The position numbers and the translations under genes were made by a program. Positions 1 through 7,888 of a stretch of 64,000 nucleotides of DNA are shown here, piece by piece (positions within the stretch are counted from its first letter, which is position 1; every line of letters begins with the position of its first letter). The stretch comes from Pseudomonadota bacterium (GTDB taxonomy: Bacteria; Pseudomonadota; Gammaproteobacteria; Steroidobacterales; Steroidobacteraceae): assembly GCA_023457495.1 (NCBI GenBank), contig JAEWLQ010000051.1:1-64000 (forward strand), in the 5' to 3' direction. Under the pieces are notes generated by a model, which was not told the origin of the DNA, did not search any database, and was given only the letters and a program-made list of their open reading frames with translations.

Positions 1-419
1 GGCGGCGCTTCGCGGGGAGGCGGAGCGCTGCCGGGTCCGCGGGGGTCGGATGGGCCACCGGGATCGAGCGGCGCGATGGGGTCCGGCATCGGAGTCGGAT
101 CGGGCGCGACCGGATCGACCGCGGATCCGGGTCCGTCATTGCCTGAGGACCGGCGCGGATCCGCGAGATCCTTCGTCCGTCCGTCCGCCGCGTTGCCGGA
201 CCGTCGTGGTTTCGGCGGCGGAATCTTGCGCACGATCTCGTCGGGCTGATTCGCCTCCGGATCCACGATGATCTGCATCGTGACGTCCGGATCCTCACGT
301 TCGCTCGCCACCGGCGCCTGCGCGAGCGCCGCCGGGACACAGAAGGACGAGACCACGATGAGCATCAGGCGTCGCGTGGCGCCCTTGTTGCTCTGACTAC
401 TACCCATGTTCTCGATCAT
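1..419 (-). CDS. Secreted proline-rich protein, partial (cut by left edge)
   Basis: Read on the minus strand, an open frame starts at ATG 419 (or ATG 407, four codons in) and runs off the left edge with no stop. After a short polar leader comes a basic-hydrophobic signal peptide ending in Ala-Leu-Ala before Gln-Ala, so export is likely. The mature part is low-complexity, rich in Pro, Asp, Arg and Gly, with repeated Asp-Pro and Pro-Pro-Lys-Pro stretches. I recognise no domain; it may be a periplasmic or surface linker protein. The missing C-terminus lies left of the window. The reading frame and signal peptide are seen directly; function is unknown. Confidence 0.6.
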   Translation of the reverse strand, partial: MIENMGSSQSNKGATRRLMLIVVSSFCVPAALAQAPVASEREDPDVTMQIIVDPEANQPDEIVRKIPPPKPRRSGNAADGRTKDLADPRRSSGNDGPGSAVDPVAPDPTPMPDPIAPLDPGGPSDPRGPGSAPPPREAP

Positions 420-573
420 CGCCCTGCGAGAGACGCGGCGCTGTCATCCGGCGGCGAGACTGTCGGTAGGCGTAAGGGCAGTGCCTGGGTGCGTCGGCGC
501 CGAGGGCCGCCCGGCGTTGCCGCGTGGCGCTCGTACCGGCAGCATGTGACGGATCACGACATGGAGAGTCCCG

Positions 574-957
574 ATGCTCGATCACACTGGAATCGTCGTA
601 ACCGATCTTCCCAAGGCCCGCGCGTTTTATGACGCGGTCGCGAAGGCGCTGGGTCTCGGAATCGTCACGCCCCACAAGGATTTCTTTCTGTTAGGCCGCG
701 GCGCGGGCCAGATCCCGTATCTGTGGATCGGAACCCTTCGGCCTTCCTACTGGGTGGAAGGCTCGCGCGCCGGCCTCAACCAGATGCACGTGGCGTTTTC
801 GGCAAAGGACAACGCGATGGTCGACGAGTTCTACCGCGCCGCGCTCGCGGCCGGCGGCCGCGACAATGGCAAACCGGGACCGCGAGAGGCGGGCTATTAC
901 GGGGCCTTCGTGCTGGATCCGGATGGCAACAACATTGAGGCGGTCGCGCGCGGCTGA
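574..957 (+). CDS. VOC (glyoxalase/bleomycin-resistance fold) protein
   Basis: A 127-aa single-domain protein of the vicinal oxygen chelate superfamily. The N-terminal MLDHTGIVVTDLPKARAFYD segment is the typical first beta-alpha-beta unit. The C-terminal LDPDGNNIEAV holds the second-module Glu that usually binds metal, and HVAFSA near residue 73 carries a likely His ligand. The family includes glyoxalase I, dioxygenases and drug-binding proteins, so the substrate cannot be assigned. The ATG is preceded by GAGAGTCCCG, a weak ribosome site. It converges on the DUF72 gene with a 4-bp gap. Confidence 0.85.
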   Translation: MLDHTGIVVTDLPKARAFYDAVAKALGLGIVTPHKDFFLLGRGAGQIPYLWIGTLRPSYWVEGSRAGLNQMHVAFSAKDNAMVDEFYRAALAAGGRDNGKPGPREAGYYGAFVLDPDGNNIEAVARG

Positions 958-961
958 GCGA

Positions 962-1714
962 CTACGGCAGTTCCGCGAGCAACGCGAGCGCCGCCTGCGG
1001 ATTGCGCACTTTCGCGCCGCTGATGAAATACAGGAACACATCCCCGTCGCGCGCGAGTGTCTCGGCGCGCTGCCGCCAACGCGTGAGGGCGGCGGGGGTG
1101 TAACCGGCCTTCGCGCCGGCTTTCGTGCCCATCAGGCGCAGGTAACTGAAGGACGCGGTGCGTGCTTCGATCAGTGGATGGGCCGAATCGCCGGCTAACA
1201 CGAGGCCGACTTCGTGAGCGCGCAGTAGTTCGATCAGCTCCGGGCAATCGAAGCTCGCGTGCCGCGCCTCGAGCACGTGACGCAGCGCGCGGCCCTCCAG
1301 TTTGCGCGGGAGCAGGGCGAGGAATGCCGCCAGGTCCTGCGCGTCGAACTGCATGGTCGGCGGGAGCTGCCAGTTGATCGGGCCGAGCTTCTTACCCAGC
1401 CGCGTGATGCCGCCGTTCAAGAAGCGTTCGACGCTGGATCCGCTCTCCGCAAGAAGCCTGCGGTTCGTCACGAAGCGCGGCGCCTTGAGGCTGAACATGA
1501 ATCCGTCCGGCGTTTCGTCGTTCCATTTCTGGAACGTCGCCGGCTTCTGCAACCGGTAGAACGTGGAGTTGATCTCGATGGCCGTGAGCTGCCGGCTCGC
1601 GTAGTGCAACTCCTGCGCCTGCGGCAGCCCCTCCGGATAGAACGTGCCGCGCCACGGCGCGAAGTTCCACCCGCCGACGCCCACGTAGATCCTCCCCGCT
1701 TTACCCTTGCCCAT
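962..1714 (-). CDS. DUF72 (YecE-like) protein
   Basis: A 250-aa protein whose N-terminus (IYVGVGGWNFAPWRGTFYPEG) and following YASRQLTAIEINSTFYRL stretch are the hallmarks of the DUF72/YecE family, a TIM-barrel-like fold of unknown biochemical role. Length fits the family, which is usually 240-290 aa. The C-terminal DVFLYFISGAKVRNPQAALAL is also typical. The start at ATG 1714 abuts an intergenic palindromic repeat at 1726-1779. Function is not established for the family; some members sit near DNA or Fe-S genes elsewhere, but the neighbours here do not help. Confidence 0.85.
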   Translation of the reverse strand: MGKGKAGRIYVGVGGWNFAPWRGTFYPEGLPQAQELHYASRQLTAIEINSTFYRLQKPATFQKWNDETPDGFMFSLKAPRFVTNRRLLAESGSSVERFLNGGITRLGKKLGPINWQLPPTMQFDAQDLAAFLALLPRKLEGRALRHVLEARHASFDCPELIELLRAHEVGLVLAGDSAHPLIEARTASFSYLRLMGTKAGAKAGYTPAALTRWRQRAETLARDGDVFLYFISGAKVRNPQAALALLAELP

Positions 1715-1725
1715 GACCCCAGCCT

Positions 1726-1779
1726 AAATGGGGACAGTCCCCAATTCCTAGCAAATGGGGACTGTCCCCATTTTCTGAC
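1726..1779. repeat. Intergenic palindromic repeat, GGGGAC(A/T)GTCCCC type
   Basis: Two near-identical palindromes, GGGGACAGTCCCC (1730-1742) and GGGGACTGTCCCC (1757-1769), each next to AAATG/CCATT flanks and separated by ATTCCTAGCAA. The same architecture recurs at 5133-5157 and 9879-9917, always between genes. It resembles REP/BIME-type elements spread by single-strand transposases; none is encoded in the window. It could also act as a bidirectional transcription or mRNA 3'-end element. Confidence 0.75.
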
Positions 1780-1842
1780 GCCACCTCAACGGCGTGGGCC
1801 TACAGGTTCGCATGGCGCGCCTGCCCATACTCCTGCGCACTC

Positions 1843-3225
1843 GTGAACGTCTTTCACCGCTGCGCATGGCTGGCCGCAGGTCTCGTCCTCCTGGGCGGCT
1901 GCGCGTCGATGCGCCCTTTGCCCGAACCGCCCACGCCCAAGTCGACCGACGCGATCGCGCCGCTGTCCATGATCGGACCCGACGGACGCGTCGATCCGCG
2001 CACCCGCGCGCGCGTTTCCGCCAAGCTGATGGAGCTCGGCGAGGACAACCTGCTTGCGCAAACCTTGCTGGCCATGGAAGCCGCGGGCGGTGGGCCGCTG
2101 ATCGCGGGCAATCGCGCGCGATTGCTCGTCGACGGGCCGCGCACCTACGAAGCGATGTTCGCGGCCATCGCGGCCGCGCGCGACAGCGTCAACATCGAGA
2201 TGTACATTTTCGACGAGGCGCAGCACGAGGGACGCAAGCTGTCGGACCTGCTCGCGGAAGTCGTCGCCCGCGGCGTCGCGGTGAACGTCCTCTACGACGG
2301 TCTCGGCTCGTCGGCCACGCCGGAGGAAGTCCGCGAGAAGCTGCGCGCCGCGGGCGTGCGGCTGTGCGAGTTCAACCCGGTCAATCCCGCCGACAACCGC
2401 ACGGCGAAGTTCGTGCAGCGCGATCACCGCAAGATCGTCGTGATCGATGGCATCCACGGCTTCGCCGGCGGCATCAATTTCAGTTCCACCTACACGAGCG
2501 GCTCGCGCGGCAGCGTGAAGCGGGATCCCGTGACCGAAGGCTGGCGCGACACGCAGGTGCAGGTCGAGGGCCCGGTCTCGCGCGAGCTGCAGCGCCTGTT
2601 CCTCGAAAGCTGGAAGAAACAGAAATGCCCTGAGCCAAAGCCGGCAAACTATCGGCCGCCGGCACGCGACGCCGGCAAGACGCTGATGCGAGTCGACGCG
2701 ACCTCGGTCGATTCCACGCGCAACGAGACCTACGTCAGCTCATTGTCCGCGCTGACCTTCGCGCAGAAGTCGATCGACCTGACCATGGCGTACTTCGCGC
2801 CCGACGACCAGGTGGAAGAGGCGCTGCTGAACGCCGCCCGCCGTGGCGTGAACGTGCGTCTGCTGCTCGCGGGCCTCACGGACTTCAGCGGCATCATGCA
2901 CGCCGGCCGCGCTCATTACACGAAGCTGCTCGACGGCGGCATCCGCATCTTCGAGCAGAAGGACGTCCTGCTGCACGCGAAGACCCTCGAAGTCGACGGC
3001 CTCTGGAGCTCGGTCGGCTCCGCGAACTGGGACTGGCGCAGTTTCGCGAACAACGACGAGCTCAACATCGTGATCATCGACGAGGGCTTCGCCACGCAGA
3101 TGCGAGAGATGTTCGACTCGGACCTCGCCGCCGCCACGCCCATCACGCTCGACGCGTGGAAGAAGCGTCCGTTGAAAGATCGCCTGCTGCAGGGGTTCTG
3201 GGTGATGTGGGAGCGGTTGCTGTAG
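1843..3225 (+). CDS. Phospholipase D-family lipoprotein (cardiolipin synthase-like)
   Basis: A 460-aa protein starting at GTG, with a lipoprotein signal (LVLLGGC lipobox). It has two HxK(x4)D catalytic motifs: DHRKIVVIDG near residue 200 and HAKTLEVDG near residue 380, the second followed by GSANWDWRS. Two such motifs in one chain define the PLD superfamily transferases/hydrolases; cardiolipin synthases ClsA/B/C are the closest bacterial phospholipid-metabolism members. The reaction would be phosphatidyl transfer at the membrane. The lipobox instead of N-terminal TM helices suggests an outer- or inner-leaflet-anchored periplasmic enzyme. Exact substrate is not shown. It converges with the LytTR regulator gene. 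Confidence 0.85.
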   Translation: MNVFHRCAWLAAGLVLLGGCASMRPLPEPPTPKSTDAIAPLSMIGPDGRVDPRTRARVSAKLMELGEDNLLAQTLLAMEAAGGGPLIAGNRARLLVDGPRTYEAMFAAIAAARDSVNIEMYIFDEAQHEGRKLSDLLAEVVARGVAVNVLYDGLGSSATPEEVREKLRAAGVRLCEFNPVNPADNRTAKFVQRDHRKIVVIDGIHGFAGGINFSSTYTSGSRGSVKRDPVTEGWRDTQVQVEGPVSRELQRLFLESWKKQKCPEPKPANYRPPARDAGKTLMRVDATSVDSTRNETYVSSLSALTFAQKSIDLTMAYFAPDDQVEEALLNAARRGVNVRLLLAGLTDFSGIMHAGRAHYTKLLDGGIRIFEQKDVLLHAKTLEVDGLWSSVGSANWDWRSFANNDELNIVIIDEGFATQMREMFDSDLAAATPITLDAWKKRPLKDRLLQGFWVMWERLL

Positions 3226-3246
3226 CTTCCGCAACCTTGTGGCGCG

Positions 3247-3987
3247 TCAGCGCGGCATGCGGGCGAAGAGGGCGTCCTTGAACCGGCGGCTGAGGCGCAG
3301 CACCTGCCCGCCGCGCAGCCGCACCTCGTGATCGCCCTTGAACAGCGGCACGAGCGAGGTGACCTCGGCCAGGTTCACGGCGGTGGATTTGTGGATGCGC
3401 ACGAAGCGTTCGCCCAGTTGATCGAGCAGGTCCGCGAGCGTGCGACGCACGAGGTAGCGCGCGCTGGCCGTGTGCACGTGAACGTAGTTGTCGTCGGCCT
3501 CGAGCCAGAGGATGCCGGCGGCGTCGATGAGCTCGAGCTGCTCACCACGCGGCACCAGCAGGCGCTCGGTGGAGCGAGTCTGGGCGCGCGCGACGTTCAC
3601 GGCCGGGCGCGGCGCGGACGTGCCCTTGCCGCGTCGTTCCCGCAGGCGCAGCAGCGATTTCTCCAGCCGGTCGCGGTCGTAGGGCTTCAGTAGATAGTCG
3701 ACGGCGTTCAGGTCGAACGCGCGGATCGCGTGCTCGTCGAATGCCGTGACGAACACCAGCAGCGGCGCCGAATCGCTCTCGAGTTGCGCGGCGACTTCGA
3801 GGCCGGACAGGCCCGGCATCTGGATGTCGAGGAACACGGCGTCGGGCTTCAGGTTCTCGATCGCCGCCGCGGCCGCGAGGCCCTCGGCCGCTTCGCCCGC
3901 GATCTCGATGTGCGGGTGCACGCCGAGCCAGCGGCGCAGCTTGTCACGCGCCGGCGCTTCGTCGTCGACGATGAGCACGCGCATCAA
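3247..3987 (-). CDS. LytTR-family response regulator
   Basis: A 246-aa response regulator with an N-terminal receiver domain (acidic pair near residues 8-10, phosphoacceptor Asp54 in FLDIQMPG, Lys in LLKPYD) and a C-terminal LytTR DNA-binding domain (ILWLEADDNYVHVHTA ... VNLAEVTSLVPLFKGDHEVRLRGG). It overlaps the upstream histidine kinase by 4 bp (ATGA), so the two are co-translated. LytTR regulators bind direct repeats in target promoters; the target here may be the membrane protein gene upstream, but nothing shows this. Confidence 0.93.
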   Translation of the reverse strand: MMRVLIVDDEAPARDKLRRWLGVHPHIEIAGEAAEGLAAAAAIENLKPDAVFLDIQMPGLSGLEVAAQLESDSAPLLVFVTAFDEHAIRAFDLNAVDYLLKPYDRDRLEKSLLRLRERRGKGTSAPRPAVNVARAQTRSTERLLVPRGEQLELIDAAGILWLEADDNYVHVHTASARYLVRRTLADLLDQLGERFVRIHKSTAVNLAEVTSLVPLFKGDHEVRLRGGQVLRLSRRFKDALFARMPR

Positions 3988-5081
3988 GCGCGGAACGGCT
4001 CGTATGGCACGATGACCGTCGCCGTCACGCCGGCCGCGTCTGGCGCCACCTTGAAGGTCGCGCGATCACCGAAAACCAGCGCGAGGCGTTCGCGGCAGTT
4101 GCGCAGGCCGATGCCTTCGTGCCCGGAGTCCTGCCACGGACCCGTGTTGTGCACCGAGATGTGCAGGTTGTCTCCCTCGCGCCGCGCGTCGACGCGAATG
4201 TTCACCGGTTCGCTGCTGAGTTCCACCCCGTGTTTGTAGGCGTTCTCGAGCAGCGGCTGCAAGAGCATCACCGGAATCGAAGCGTCGAGTGCCGCGTCGT
4301 CAGCCTGCATCGAGAGCGCGGCCCGGCCCGCGAAGCGCTCTTGCATGATCGAGGCGTACAGCTCCAGCAGCTTCCACTCCTCGCGCAACGAGGTCTGATG
4401 CCGCGCGCCCACCGTGAGACTCGCGCGCAGCAGGTCGGCGAGCCGCGTGAGCAGCCGATCCGCGCGCTCCACGTCCGACTGCATGAGCGCGGAGATCGTG
4501 TTCAGCGCATTGAACAGGAAGTGCGGCTGAAGCTGCGCCTTGAGCTGCGCGAGCTGCGATTCCGCCAGGTGCTTCTGCATCTGCAACAACCGCTCGCGCT
4601 CCTGCTTCCACCGCGCAAAGCTCGCGAAGCCGAAAATGATCGCGAGCCACAATGCCGTGAACAACGCGAGCTTCACCGACTCGTACAACAGCACCAGCCC
4701 CCACGGCTCGTGCTCGTACGTCTCGTTTGTAAACGAATAAATGCCGTGCCGGAGCGAATACACCACCGCGACGAAAGTGAGCGCGATGAGCGGCAGCCAC
4801 GCCATGTGCATCCCGAACCACTTCAGCGGCTGCGCGAGGTACTTGTCCCATCGCCGGGCGGTGTGTTGCTGAAGCAGCAACCACACCGTGGCCACGAGAC
4901 ACGACGTCCCCTCCCACACCAACGGCTCCCACCACTTCACGTACGGATCGGCAATCTCGTCCTGCACCGCGACCGTGACCATCAGCAGCCAGAACAGCGT
5001 CCACAACCCGAACAACGCCTTCCGCTCATTGGTCGGTGCCGCCGTCGGTGCCGGGTGAGAAATCGCGGAGTTAGCTCCCAT
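3984..5081 (-). CDS. LytS/YehU-type sensor histidine kinase
   Basis: A membrane histidine kinase with four predicted TM helices in the first ~190 residues, then the His_kinase motif LKAQLQPHFLFNALN and a HATPase domain (PLLENAYKHG N-box, GIGLRNCRERL G-box). It pairs with the LytTR regulator, overlapping it by 4 bp. The open frame extends upstream to 5153, but the extra residues come from an intergenic palindromic repeat, so I place the start at ATG 5081 (MGANSAIS), giving 365 aa. The signal sensed is unknown. Confidence 0.9.
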   Translation of the reverse strand: MGANSAISHPAPTAAPTNERKALFGLWTLFWLLMVTVAVQDEIADPYVKWWEPLVWEGTSCLVATVWLLLQQHTARRWDKYLAQPLKWFGMHMAWLPLIALTFVAVVYSLRHGIYSFTNETYEHEPWGLVLLYESVKLALFTALWLAIIFGFASFARWKQERERLLQMQKHLAESQLAQLKAQLQPHFLFNALNTISALMQSDVERADRLLTRLADLLRASLTVGARHQTSLREEWKLLELYASIMQERFAGRAALSMQADDAALDASIPVMLLQPLLENAYKHGVELSSEPVNIRVDARREGDNLHISVHNTGPWQDSGHEGIGLRNCRERLALVFGDRATFKVAPDAAGVTATVIVPYEPFRA

Positions 5082-5132
5082 GCGCGTAATTGTAAGGTCG
5101 CCTCCGCTCCCGTACGCCCCAAGTGGCGACCG

Positions 5133-5157
5133 GGAAATGGGGTCAGACCCCATTTCC
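5133..5157. repeat. Intergenic palindromic repeat (GGAAATGGGGTC arms)
   Basis: A perfect 25-bp inverted repeat: GGAAATGGGGTC, central A, GACCCCATTTCC, followed by TAG. It is a relative of the repeats at 1726-1779 and 9879-9917. It lies between two same-strand genes (membrane protein and histidine kinase) and creates a false upstream start for the kinase. Confidence 0.8.
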
Positions 5158-5183
5158 TAGAAAACGGTGCCGGACCTGGCCCG

Positions 5184-6443
5184 CTACGCCACGACGCCTT
5201 CGCGGGCCGCCGCCGTGACGGCTCCGGTCAGCGGCGGTGGCGGCCCCGCCTCCTGCACGAGCCGCGGCGCCATTTCCTTCAAGAACACGCGCCGCCGCCG
5301 TGCATTCACGATGCCCATGAAGATCAGATACACGATGGGCGTCAGGCACAGCGGCAGCAACACGAACCCCGGCTGGATCGCCGCCACGGCCACGGTAGTT
5401 AGCGCCCACACCGGCACCAGCAACCACGGCCGCATCTTCACGAACTTGCGCAAACGCGGCAGATCCAGGTAGCGGCGCAGATCGTGGTTGTAGAGGAACA
5501 GGCAGTACTTGCCGTCGCCTTCCCACACCGCCAGCACGCGGTGACCGCGCCGCACGTCGAAGTCGTGGTTCACGAGCTTGAGACTGTCCTCGCGCCCATC
5601 GACGCCGCGGACGAACATCGTGACGATGTGCGTGCGCGTATGGCTCACCGTGGTGAGCCCGCTCGGGTTCCCCTGTGCGTCCCTGGGCGTGTGGTAGTGG
5701 GGCGTCTCGCGCACCAGGTCCTTCACGTCTTCCACGAGCACCTGCTCGAAGCGCATCGGTCGCAGCTCGCGTCCGCGCTGCAGCTTCCACGGATCCTGCG
5801 GCGACAGGCGGAAGGGCACGGTGCGTGTCGCGACCCCAAACACCAGCCAGACGATGAGCAGCGCGATCCACACCGCGCCCGGAACCGCGAGCACCGTCTC
5901 CGCCCGCGAGCGCCACGGCTCCGGTAGCTCGGCCACGTACGCCTCCACCGGATTCGTCGGTTCCTGGCGCGTGTACACGTTGACCTGCCGCCCGAAGTAA
6001 TCGAGCGCGTACGCGCGCAGCGCGCCATCCAGCGTCTTCTCATACACCCCGCGCATGACCTGCCACCCCTCGCGCAGATCCGAATACATGCGCGCCGACA
6101 GCTCATGCGCCTGGCGCCCCTGCAGCGCGCGCTCCGCCTCGGGAAGCCCGGCGACGAGCGCGGCGTGATACTGGTTCACCTGCTTCTTCAACTCCGGATC
6201 ACGCAGCCCCGGCGCGATGGACGCGGCCATCTCGCTGAACTGCTGCAGAACCATCATGCGATCCACCGCGGCTTCGCCCGGATCCGAGCGCTTGGGCAGC
6301 GCGGCCTCGATCTTCGCGACCGGCGGCAGCGCCTGGATCAGTCGAACCTGCTCGTCCGTGAGCTCTGCGGCCGCCACGGCGGCCAGGGGAAGGGTGAAGG
6401 CCACGGTCATGGCCAGCGGACGAAACAAGTCTCGAAGCATCAT
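5184..6443 (-). CDS. Secreted/membrane protein of unknown function
   Basis: A 419-aa protein with a signal peptide (MTVAFTLPLAAVAAAEL). A soluble helical domain of about 180 residues follows, then a TM helix (VWIALLIVWLVFGVATR), a roughly 130-residue cytosolic or periplasmic domain containing HYHTPRDAQGNPSGL and VNHDFDVRRGHRVLAVW, and two closing TM helices (WLLVPVWALTTVAVAAIQPGF, FVLLPLCLTPIVYLIFMG). No family is recognised. It lies upstream of the LytTR kinase/regulator pair on the same strand, separated by a palindromic repeat. Confidence 0.75.
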   Translation of the reverse strand: MMLRDLFRPLAMTVAFTLPLAAVAAAELTDEQVRLIQALPPVAKIEAALPKRSDPGEAAVDRMMVLQQFSEMAASIAPGLRDPELKKQVNQYHAALVAGLPEAERALQGRQAHELSARMYSDLREGWQVMRGVYEKTLDGALRAYALDYFGRQVNVYTRQEPTNPVEAYVAELPEPWRSRAETVLAVPGAVWIALLIVWLVFGVATRTVPFRLSPQDPWKLQRGRELRPMRFEQVLVEDVKDLVRETPHYHTPRDAQGNPSGLTTVSHTRTHIVTMFVRGVDGREDSLKLVNHDFDVRRGHRVLAVWEGDGKYCLFLYNHDLRRYLDLPRLRKFVKMRPWLLVPVWALTTVAVAAIQPGFVLLPLCLTPIVYLIFMGIVNARRRRVFLKEMAPRLVQEAGPPPPLTGAVTAAAREGVVA

Positions 6444-6731
6444 TGGCGCCTTTGTTCTTTGTTAGGGAGCGAATATGACACGAGCCATTTTGCCAAAGCC
6501 AGCTGAACGCCGGCTGAGGGCGGCGCGCGCAAGATTACGGGCTCATTTCCCCCCGGGAGTGTTGCCACGACGGAACGCCTGTATCGGATTCCCCACGTGA
6601 CCCGATCCTCATGCCCGACGCTCGCCGATGCCCACTCGTCGATCCGCTGACACGCGCCGCTGGTCGGACGATGACAAAGAAGCCAAAAAACGCGCGCCAG
6701 ACTTCGCATCACTGTGCGGAGGGGCGGCGCG
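6444..6731. other. Intergenic region between divergent genes
   Basis: About 290 bases between the divergently read membrane protein and the Crp/Fnr pseudogene. Short open frames on both strands here show no family resemblance and look spurious. I see no clear terminator or RNA gene; promoters for both flanking genes presumably lie here. Confidence 0.4.
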
Positions 6732-7441
6732 ATGCAAACTTCGGGGACGAAGCTCGACACCATCCACTCACTCGATTGCGACGACCCACCTTCTCTCGTC
6801 CCCTTGGGCACGCTGCTGCGTTGTGATCCGAGGAACGGCGGGCTCGTCTGCACCGACAGCGACCCTTACTTGTACGGACTGAGGTCCGGCAGCGCGCGCA
6901 TCTGCGCCCCGACCGCGGACGGACATCGGCAGATCGTGGACTTCCTGCTGCCGGCGACCTGTTCGGCATCGGCCCGTACGGAACGCAGGATGTATCGGTC
7001 GAGGCGATCGTCGCGAACACCACGATAGCCCGGTATCCGCGCACCCAGTTTCAACAACTCTCCGAAGCGGATCTGCAAGTGAGCCGCTGGATTCAGGAAA
7101 AGACCTTCCAGTCCATTTGCAGATTGCACACGCGGATACACGTCATCACGCGCAACAGCGCGAGATCGAAGGTGTGCGCATTCCTGCTGCTGTGGATGAA
7201 GCGCTCGCCCGATGCCGACGTGGCGACCATCAGCCTGCCGATGTCCCGCCACGACATCGCTGACTATCTCTCCATCGCCGTCGAATCGGTGAGTCGCGCG
7301 CTGACCACACTGCGTTCGGAGAGTGTGATCGCGTTCCAGGGGAGCCGGCAATTGCAGATCCTCAATCGGAGCGCGCTCGAGTCGTTCGCCGAAATGGATC
7401 ATCACGTCGTGAGCATGCAGGAGGTGGCGTCACCGGCATGA
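6732..7441 (+). pseudogene. Crp/Fnr-family regulator, broken by a one-base deletion
   Basis: Two reading frames join into one Crp/Fnr protein. The first (from ATG 6732) carries the cyclic-nucleotide-binding-like start, ending in GHRQIVDFLLP. At about 6951-6954 the frame slips; reading one frame over continues GDLFGIGPYGTQDVSVEAI and then the C-terminal HTH (SLPMSRHDIADYLSIAVESV, SRALTTLRSE) to the stop at 7439-7441. A missing G in CCGGGCGAC, read here as CCGGCGAC, explains it. The second frame alone could express an HTH-only fragment. N-terminal Cys residues recall FNR-type sensors but no full Cys cluster is evident. Either a true pseudogene or a sequencing error. Confidence 0.8.
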
Positions 7442-7505
7442 CGAATGTCAATGCGCGCGGCCAACCGGTGTGAGCCAATGCATGGCAGGGGTGGGTCGCG
7501 TCTAG

Positions 7506-7874
7506 CGCGGATGCAGGTTCGATTACAAGGATCTGCGCGTCGGGCCCATGTCGGTCACGGTGAACGTGACGAACACGGGCCAGGTTGCCGGCAGCGAGAT
7601 CGTGCAGGCGTATGCCGGGGCACTGCCCGGGGCGCCCGTGCCTACCGCGCCGAAGTCGCTCGCCGGTTTCGGCAAGGTCGAGCTGCAGCCCGGCGAATCG
7701 CGGGACGTCATCATCGCGCTGTCGCCCGAATCCATGTCGTACTGGGATGAGGCGACCCACGCGTGGGTGCGGCCGCCCGGCGATATCCCGATCCTCATCG
7801 GCGCGTCGTCGGCGGACATTCGGCTCAATGGCGTGTTGCCCGCGGAGGAGCCGGCGCCCGCACCCGCGCCGTAG
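7506..7874 (+). pseudogene. GH3 beta-glucosidase C-terminal (fibronectin III-like) remnant
   Basis: The frame opens after a stop at 7503-7505. From 7518 it reads FDYKDLRVGP, VTVNVTNTGQVAGSEIVQAY and PKSLAGFGKVELQPGES, the fibronectin III-like domain that closes family 3 glycoside hydrolases. The catalytic (beta/alpha) barrel and second domain, some 600 residues, are gone. It ends in a Pro-Ala tail 14 bp before the GH30 gene. It is a relic of a beta-glucosidase gene that once preceded the GH30 gene, suggesting a former polysaccharide-use cluster. Confidence 0.8.
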
Positions 7875-7888
7875 CACGAGCGCGGCGG

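Noticed and set aside
4119..5402. 427-codon plus-strand frame across the histidine kinase
   Set aside because: Lies opposite a clear kinase gene; Arg/His-rich artefact of GC-rich third positions.
6440..6853. 137-codon minus-strand frame upstream of the Crp/Fnr pseudogene
   Set aside because: No family likeness and it overlaps the start of the recognisable Crp/Fnr frame on the other strand.
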